From contig CBCOYO010000131.1 in NCBI GenBank assembly GCA_965114465.1, forward strand, positions 1 to 9,400: a stretch of DNA of 9,400 nt, read 5' to 3'. Source of the stretch: COE1 sp965114465 (GTDB taxonomy: Bacteria > Bacillota > Clostridia > Lachnospirales > Lachnospiraceae). This document shows, in pieces, positions 4,537-9,400 of the stretch (positions are counted from its first letter, which is position 1; each line of letters opens with the position of its first letter). Position numbers and translations under genes: made by a program. The notes under the pieces are model-generated. The model did not search any database and had not been told where the DNA came from. It saw nothing but the letters and a program-made list of their open reading frames with translations.

Positions 4537-7500
4537 TTACAATTCCGCAATATTCACCAGCGTCAGCGGACTATCATTTTTATTCTCCAAGCTGGTTGCC
4601 AATGCTTTTGCTGTGTCAAGTGCTGTAATACAATTTACGCCTGTTTCAATAGAAGTTCTGCGAATTAAGAAACCATCTCTGGACTTATCACGTCCTTGTG
4701 TCGGCGTATCAATAACAAGATCAATTTTATGCCCTAAAATTAAGTCCATTACCGTAGGCGATTCTTGGTGAATTTTATTGACTTTGCGCGCTTTAACACC
4801 TGCGTCATTTAACGCTTTGGCAGTACTTCTTGTCGCATAAATCTTATAGCCTAGCCGCTCAAACCGCCTGCCGATTTCAATTGCTTCACCCTTGTCGGCA
4901 TCCTTTACGGTAATAATCATCTGGCGGTGCTTAGGAAGGTCAATGCCAGCGCCAAGAAATGCTTTATACAACGCTTCATTAAAGGTTTTCGCGATGCCAA
5001 GACACTCACCTGTCGATTTCATTTCCGGCCCAAGACTAATTTCTGCACCTCTGATTTTCTCAAAGGAAAAAACCGGCATTTTGATTGCCACATATCCTGC
5101 TTCTTTTTGCAGCCCCGGCTCATAACCCAATTCGCGAATTGTCTTGCCGATAATTACTTCCGTTGCCAAATCGACAATCGGAATGCCCGTTACTTTGCTA
5201 ATATAAGGAACGGTTCGTGACGACCGTGGATTCACTTCGATTACATACACTTCCTCATCCACTGCAATAAACTGAATATTAATCAGTCCTTTTACATGAA
5301 GCGCCTTCGCCAGACGCCTTGTATATTCTGCAATGGTTTCCCGCACTTTATCGCTAATCGTATGCGCCGGATAGACAGAAATCGAATCGCCAGAATGAAC
5401 ACCCGTTCTCTCAATATGTTCCATAATTCCCGGAATTAAAATATCCGTTCCATCGCAAACCGCATCGACCTCAAGTTCCTTCCCTTGCAGGTATTTATCC
5501 ACCAAAATCGGATGATCCTGCGCAATGCGGTTAATAATCTCCATAAATTCTTCTATTTCTTCATCAGAAATCGCTATCTGCATTCCCTGTCCGCCAAGTA
5601 CATAAGATGGGCGTACAAGCACCGGATAACCAAGACGGTTTGCCACCTCTTTCGCTTCTGCGGCAGTATAAACCGTGCCGCCTGCTGCACGCGGAATCTT
5701 GGTTTCCTCTAAAATACGGTCAAATAGTTCCCTGTCCTCCGCCGCATCCACATCCTCTGCCTTCGTTCCCAAAATTGGCACACCCATTTTCATTAGGCTT
5801 TCTGTCAACTTAATCGCCGTCTGCCCGCCGAACTGCACTACTGCGCCGTCAGGTTTTTCAATATTGACAATATTTTCCACATCCTCCGGCGTCAACGGCT
5901 CAAAATACAGTTTATCCGCAATATCAAAATCCGTGCTGACCGTTTCGGGATTATTGTTAATAATAATCGTTTCATAGCCAGCCTTTGCAAACGCCCATGT
6001 TGCATGAACCGAACAGTAGTCAAACTCGATTCCCTGTCCAATGCGAATAGGCCCAGAACCAAGCACTAGCACTTTTTTGGGCGGATGTGTTTCTACTGCT
6101 TCGTTCACACCATCAAAGCACGAATAATAATAGGGTGTTGTCGCTTCAAACTCTGCCGCACAAGTATCTACCATTTTAAACGCTGCCACAATCTGATTTG
6201 CATAACGCATTTCTTTGATCTCTGCTTCCTGCTTCCCTGTTAAGCGGGCAATTACACAATCCGGAAATTCTATGCGCTTTGCCTCTTTTAACAATTCTAC
6301 CGTTAGCGGCTGCGTTTCCAATGCGTGCTCCATCTCCACAATTATTGCAAGCTTATCAATAAACCATCTGTCAATTTTTGTAATATTGAAAATCGTATCA
6401 TAATCAACGCCCTTGCGCAGCGCTTCGGCAATTACAAATATCCGCTGATCGTCAACGGTTTCCATGCGCTTTAACAACGCTGCTTTATCCAAAGCCGAAA
6501 AATCATAACTTCTCAGACAGTCTACGTGCTGCTCTAGGGAACGAATTGCCTTCATCAATGCACCTTCAAAATTTGTGCAGATACTCATAACCTCCCCTGT
6601 CGCTTTCATTTGGGTGGTCAGCGTCCGTTTTGCCGTAATAAACTTATCAAATGGCAAACGCGGCATCTTAATCACACAATAATCCAGCGTTGGTTCAAAA
6701 CTTGCATAGGTCTTTCCCGTTATTGCGTTTTTAATCTCATCCAATGTATAACCAAGTGCAATTTTTGCCGCTACCTTTGCAATTGGATAACCAGTCGCTT
6801 TCGATGCAAGTGCAGAAGAACGGCTGACACGTGGATTCACTTCGATTACACAATATTCAAAACTTGTCGGGTGCAGCGCAAACTGTACATTGCATCCGCC
6901 AGTAATATTTAATTCTGAAATAATATTTAACGCGGAAGTACGCAGCATCTGGTATTCCTTATCACTTAAAGTCTGCGAGGGTGCTACAACAATACTGTCG
7001 CCTGTATGCACACCGACCGGATCGATATTTTCCATATTGCAGACAGTAATGCAGTTGCCTGCACTGTCACGCATTACTTCATACTCAATCTCTTTCCAGC
7101 CAGCAATACAACGCTCCACCAATACTTGTCCCACACGGGAAAGGCGAAGTCCGTTTTCTAGAATTTCCTCCAATTCCACTTGATTATGTGCAATACCGCC
7201 GCCGCTTCCTCCCAAGGTATATGCGGGACGCAAAACAACTGGATAACCAATGGTATTGGTAAACGCTATGCCGTCTTCAACATTTTCCACAACAAGTGAT
7301 GCTGCACATGGCTCACCGATCTTTTCCATTGTATCCTTAAATTCCTGTCTGTCCTCCGCCTTGCGAATTGTCGCTGCTGTAGTGCCGAGCAATTTTACAT
7401 TATGAGAGGCAAGGAAACCACTTTCCTCTAACTCCATGCCAAGATTCAGCCCCGCCTGCCCGCCAAGCGTAGGAAGAATGGAATCCGGCTGCTCTTTCTC

Positions 7501-7734
7501 TATAATCTGCTCCAACACCGAAACCGTAAGCGGCTCAATATATACCTTATCTGCGATATCTCTATCTGTCATAATCGTAGCTGGATTCGAATTTACCAGT
7601 ACTACTTCAATTCCTTCCTCTTTTAAGGAACGGCACGCCTGCGTACCAGCATAGTCAAACTCTGCGGCCTGCCCGATTACAATTGGACCAGAACCAATTA
7701 CCATTACCTTCTTTACATTTGTATTCTTTGGCAT
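4537..7734 (-). CDS. carB: Carbamoyl-phosphate synthase large subunit
   Basis: The 1065-residue subunit makes carbamoyl phosphate from bicarbonate, ammonia (from CarA) and two ATP, supplying pyrimidine and arginine synthesis. Two homologous halves are visible. The first begins VMVIGSGPIVIGQAAEFDYAG near residue 9, with an ATP-grasp domain about 128-320 (LRPAYTLGGSGGG, then VIEVNPRVSRSSALASKATGY). The oligomerisation region covers about 400-550. The second half begins VLVLGSGPIRIGQGIEFDYC near residue 553, with its ATP-grasp containing VRPSYVLGGQGM and VIEVNPRSSRTVPYISKVTG. The MGS-like allosteric domain occupies about 934-1065. Length is as usual and both halves are intact. AAGGAGG lies 4 nt before the ATG. 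It follows carA by 68 bp, as expected for one transcript and a 1:1 complex. Confidence 0.98.
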   Translation of the reverse strand: MPKNTNVKKVMVIGSGPIVIGQAAEFDYAGTQACRSLKEEGIEVVLVNSNPATIMTDRDIADKVYIEPLTVSVLEQIIEKEQPDSILPTLGGQAGLNLGMELEESGFLASHNVKLLGTTAATIRKAEDRQEFKDTMEKIGEPCAASLVVENVEDGIAFTNTIGYPVVLRPAYTLGGSGGGIAHNQVELEEILENGLRLSRVGQVLVERCIAGWKEIEYEVMRDSAGNCITVCNMENIDPVGVHTGDSIVVAPSQTLSDKEYQMLRTSALNIISELNITGGCNVQFALHPTSFEYCVIEVNPRVSRSSALASKATGYPIAKVAAKIALGYTLDEIKNAITGKTYASFEPTLDYCVIKMPRLPFDKFITAKRTLTTQMKATGEVMSICTNFEGALMKAIRSLEQHVDCLRSYDFSALDKAALLKRMETVDDQRIFVIAEALRKGVDYDTIFNITKIDRWFIDKLAIIVEMEHALETQPLTVELLKEAKRIEFPDCVIARLTGKQEAEIKEMRYANQIVAAFKMVDTCAAEFEATTPYYYSCFDGVNEAVETHPPKKVLVLGSGPIRIGQGIEFDYCSVHATWAFAKAGYETIIINNNPETVSTDFDIADKLYFEPLTPEDVENIVNIEKPDGAVVQFGGQTAIKLTESLMKMGVPILGTKAEDVDAAEDRELFDRILEETKIPRAAGGTVYTAAEAKEVANRLGYPVLVRPSYVLGGQGMQIAISDEEIEEFMEIINRIAQDHPILVDKYLQGKELEVDAVCDGTDILIPGIMEHIERTGVHSGDSISVYPAHTISDKVRETIAEYTRRLAKALHVKGLINIQFIAVDEEVYVIEVNPRSSRTVPYISKVTGIPIVDLATEVIIGKTIRELGYEPGLQKEAGYVAIKMPVFSFEKIRGAEISLGPEMKSTGECLGIAKTFNEALYKAFLGAGIDLPKHRQMIITVKDADKGEAIEIGRRFERLGYKIYATRSTAKALNDAGVKARKVNKIHQESPTVMDLILGHKIDLVIDTPTQGRDKSRDGFLIRRTSIETGVNCITALDTAKALATSLENKNDSPLTLVNIAEL

Positions 7735-7802
7735 AGTACCTCCTTAATTATTTAGGATCTGTTTCACAATTCCTAACCACTAATTATCAGAATGCTTTGT
7801 CG

Positions 7803-8978
7803 TTACATCATTTCTATAAATCTGTCAAATAAATAACCAGAGTCCTGTGGGCCGCAGCATGCTTCTGGATGGAATTGCACTGTGAAAATATTCTTACCCG
7901 TGTAATTCAACCCCTCATTTGTCCCATCGTTCACATTCACAAACGCAGGCGTTGCTACTGCTGGATCGAGTTTATCCATATCCACCACATAGCCATGGTT
8001 CTGTGATGAAATATACACTCTTCCAGTTGCTAAATCCTTAACTGGATGATTGCCGCCCCGATGCCCATATTTCATTTTATACGTATCTGCACCTGTTGCC
8101 AGAGCCATAAGCTGATGCCCAAGACAAATAGCAAAAATTGGAATATCTGACTGATAAAGTTTCTTGATCTCCTCAATAATCTCTGTGCATTCTTTAGGGT
8201 CGCCAGGGCCATTAGAGAGCATAATGCCATCTGGTTTTGCTGCTATAATTTCTTCTGCTTTTGTGCGTGCCGGATAAACCGTTACATCACATCCCCTGAT
8301 TTTCAAAGAATATGCAATGTTATCCTTTGTTCCGAAATCCAAAAGCGCTACATGCTTTCCTGTACCATTTAAAGTCCGAACAAGTGAAGGTTTCTGCTCA
8401 CGTTTCCCTGCTGCATACTCCTGGGGCGCAAATCGTGCACTTCCTGAAATCGCACCATTTTCATCAAGGCTTACAGAACCTTTTAATTGATATTTTTCTT
8501 TACAGGTGACTTTCTCGACAACCTTTCCGGTTTTATAGGCTTTTAATCTGGGCAAAACCTCCTCCAAGCAAAAATCACTGTTTGTCGTTATCATTCCGTT
8601 CATTGTGCCTTTTTCTCGAAGTATTTTGGTCAGTGCCCTTGTGTCAATATGTGCAATACCCGGTACACCGTTCTCCTCCAAAAACTGCCAAATAGAATAA
8701 TCTGCTCTGAAATTGCTGTAATTGCGCGACAATTCCCTAACAATAAATCCATCCGGCCAAGGTTTTTTCGATTCCATATCATCCTTGCAAATACCATAAT
8801 TTCCAATTAACGGATATGTCATACATACTGCCTGACCAGCATAAGAAGGGTCCGTAAGTACTTCCAAATACCCTGCCATAGAAGTGTTAAACACGATTTC
8901 ACTGATAATTTCTCTGTCAGCTCCAATATGGACACCCTCAAATACAGTACCATCTTCCAAAATTAAAAATGCCTTCAT
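7803..8978 (-). CDS. carA: Carbamoyl-phosphate synthase small (glutaminase) subunit
   Basis: The 391-residue subunit hydrolyses glutamine and passes ammonia to CarB. The N-terminal CPSase domain (about 1-150) carries FEGVHIGADREIISEIVFNTSMAGYLEVLTD-type sequence near the start. The C-terminal class I amidotransferase domain (about 205-391) has LDFGTKDNI, SNGPGDP, the nucleophile Cys285 in FAICLGHQ, and His370 and Glu372 in QFHPE, completing the triad. The protein is some 30 residues longer than many CarA sequences; the extra length seems to lie in the linker at about 165-200 (GSVSLDENGAISGSARFAPQ and following). AGGTGAT just upstream is the ribosome binding site. Transcription probably starts at the promoter at 9014-9042, giving a leader of about 28 nt, too short for a PyrR attenuator. 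Confidence 0.97.
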   Translation of the reverse strand: MKAFLILEDGTVFEGVHIGADREIISEIVFNTSMAGYLEVLTDPSYAGQAVCMTYPLIGNYGICKDDMESKKPWPDGFIVRELSRNYSNFRADYSIWQFLEENGVPGIAHIDTRALTKILREKGTMNGMITTNSDFCLEEVLPRLKAYKTGKVVEKVTCKEKYQLKGSVSLDENGAISGSARFAPQEYAAGKREQKPSLVRTLNGTGKHVALLDFGTKDNIAYSLKIRGCDVTVYPARTKAEEIIAAKPDGIMLSNGPGDPKECTEIIEEIKKLYQSDIPIFAICLGHQLMALATGADTYKMKYGHRGGNHPVKDLATGRVYISSQNHGYVVDMDKLDPAVATPAFVNVNDGTNEGLNYTGKNIFTVQFHPEACCGPQDSGYLFDRFIEMM

Positions 8979-9013
8979 CCTATCACCTGTACTTCCTTTC
9001 GCATAATCGACTA

Positions 9014-9042
9014 ATTATATCATAAGTCCCCATGCCATTCAA
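9014..9042 (-). promoter_or_regulatory. carAB promoter
   Basis: On the minus strand TTGAAT (9042-9037) is followed after 17 bp by TATAAT (9019-9014), preceded by TGA to give an extended -10 (TGATATAAT). The -35 begins 6 bp after the stop codon of the 77-residue gene. The start site would be near 9007, leaving only about 28 nt before the carA ATG. Confidence 0.6.
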
Positions 9043-9048
9043 GACCGT

Positions 9049-9282
9049 TTAAAACATTGTGCGCATTTTTTCAAATAGTTCAAGATCACTTTGCGTCAAA
9101 CGCATATTTGTATTGTACTCTTTCCCATCAGGACTTTTCACAGATACCTCAATCACCGTACCGTCACCAATCGCCTCACGACCCACTGCCTGCAAAAACG
9201 GCATAAACTTAGGGTGGTTATTTGTAAACGTATCCCATGCACTTTTCATTTTCATAATTGCTGTAAAATCCATCATTTTCAT
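9049..9282 (-). CDS. Small conserved-looking protein of unknown function, upstream of carA
   Basis: The ORF encodes up to 77 residues, with no signal peptide and no membrane segment. The sequence suggests an N-terminal helix (DFTAIMKMKSAWDTF), a PKFMPFLQAV segment, a two-stranded sheet (GTVIEVSVKSPDGKEYNTNMRL) and a C-terminal helix (SDLELFEKMRTMF). I cannot name the family. The Shine-Dalgarno AGGAG is only about 4 nt from the first ATG, while the ATG codons at positions 3 and 4 are 9-13 nt away, so the real start may be Met3 or Met4, giving 74-75 residues. It is on the same strand as carAB but separated from it by the carAB promoter. A cytoplasmic accessory protein is likely; its function is open. 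Confidence 0.75.
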   Translation of the reverse strand: MKMMDFTAIMKMKSAWDTFTNNHPKFMPFLQAVGREAIGDGTVIEVSVKSPDGKEYNTNMRLTQSDLELFEKMRTMF

Positions 9283-9357
9283 TCTCTCCTATTTTCTATT
9301 AATGCTTATACACGCTTTCCCACTTGCCATGCGCCATTTTAGTGACATATTTTATGT

Positions 9358-9400
9358 GGCGCTGTCGCAATAACGAAAACGTATACAAGATAGTCTAACA
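9358..9400. mobile_element. Left arm of a second copy of the 98-bp palindromic element, cut by the window end
   Basis: GGCGCTGTCGCA (9358-9369), followed by a stretch ending ATACAAGATAGTCTAACA, matches 287-329 at about 36 of 43 positions, in the same orientation. The conserved core is ATACAAGATAGTCTAA. The right arm lies beyond the window. The start overlaps a local hairpin (GCGCC 9331-9335 with GGCGC 9358-9362, and ACATA 9345-9349 with TATGT 9353-9357). Confidence 0.6.

Noticed and set aside
4246..4668. Plus-strand ORF of 140 codons
   Set aside because: It is antisense to queH, the gap and the carB end, cysteine- and isoleucine-rich with no ribosome binding site or family features; it is a shadow of the coding strand.
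8979..9048. PyrR-type attenuator upstream of carA
   Set aside because: The predicted leader is only about 28 nt and contains no terminator or PyrR-binding loop.

Overview
The window looks like chromosomal DNA from a low-to-moderate GC Gram-positive anaerobe, most likely a Clostridia member of the Lachnospiraceae type. This rests on strong AGGAGG-type ribosome binding sites, perfect TATAAT -10 boxes, a QueH-type rather than QueG-type epoxyqueuosine reductase, and the general look of the proteins. It is an inference from style, not from a database match.

Most of the window (about 1778-9282) is a minus-strand row of housekeeping genes. In transcription order these are: a 77-residue protein of unknown function; carA and carB (the two subunits of carbamoyl-phosphate synthetase, feeding pyrimidine and arginine synthesis); a possible 33-codon (or 23-codon) small ORF whose stop overlaps the next start; queH (last step of queuosine synthesis, a tRNA wobble-base modification); and argS (arginyl-tRNA synthetase). 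A good promoter (TTGAAT, 17 bp, TGATATAAT) lies between the 77-residue gene and carA. No PyrR attenuator or T-box is visible.

The left end (1-1777) is accessory-like. One plus-strand gene (606-1436) encodes a NADAR/YbiA-family protein with an extra N-terminal domain. About 350 bp upstream of it is a very good promoter (TTTACA, 17 bp, TGTTATAAT). Between promoter and gene lie a 98-bp palindromic element and three consecutive stem-loops. Downstream of the gene, in the convergent gap before argS, are two and a half copies of a 71-bp tandem repeat, ending at a second 98-bp imperfect palindrome.

The most unusual content is a set of palindromic, MITE-like elements of 95-98 bp placed in intergenic gaps: 287-384, 1636-1733 and 3591-3686, plus the first ~43 bp of another copy cut off by the right end of the window (9358-9400). 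The first and last clearly belong to one family. The one between queH and argS has different ends but is flanked by a 7-bp direct repeat, as expected of a target-site duplication. No transposase is encoded here, so any movement would have to be helped by a transposase elsewhere.

No complete unknown multi-gene system is evident. The best candidates for novelty are the stand-alone NADAR gene with its long structured leader, the palindromic element family, and the small ORF coupled to queH.
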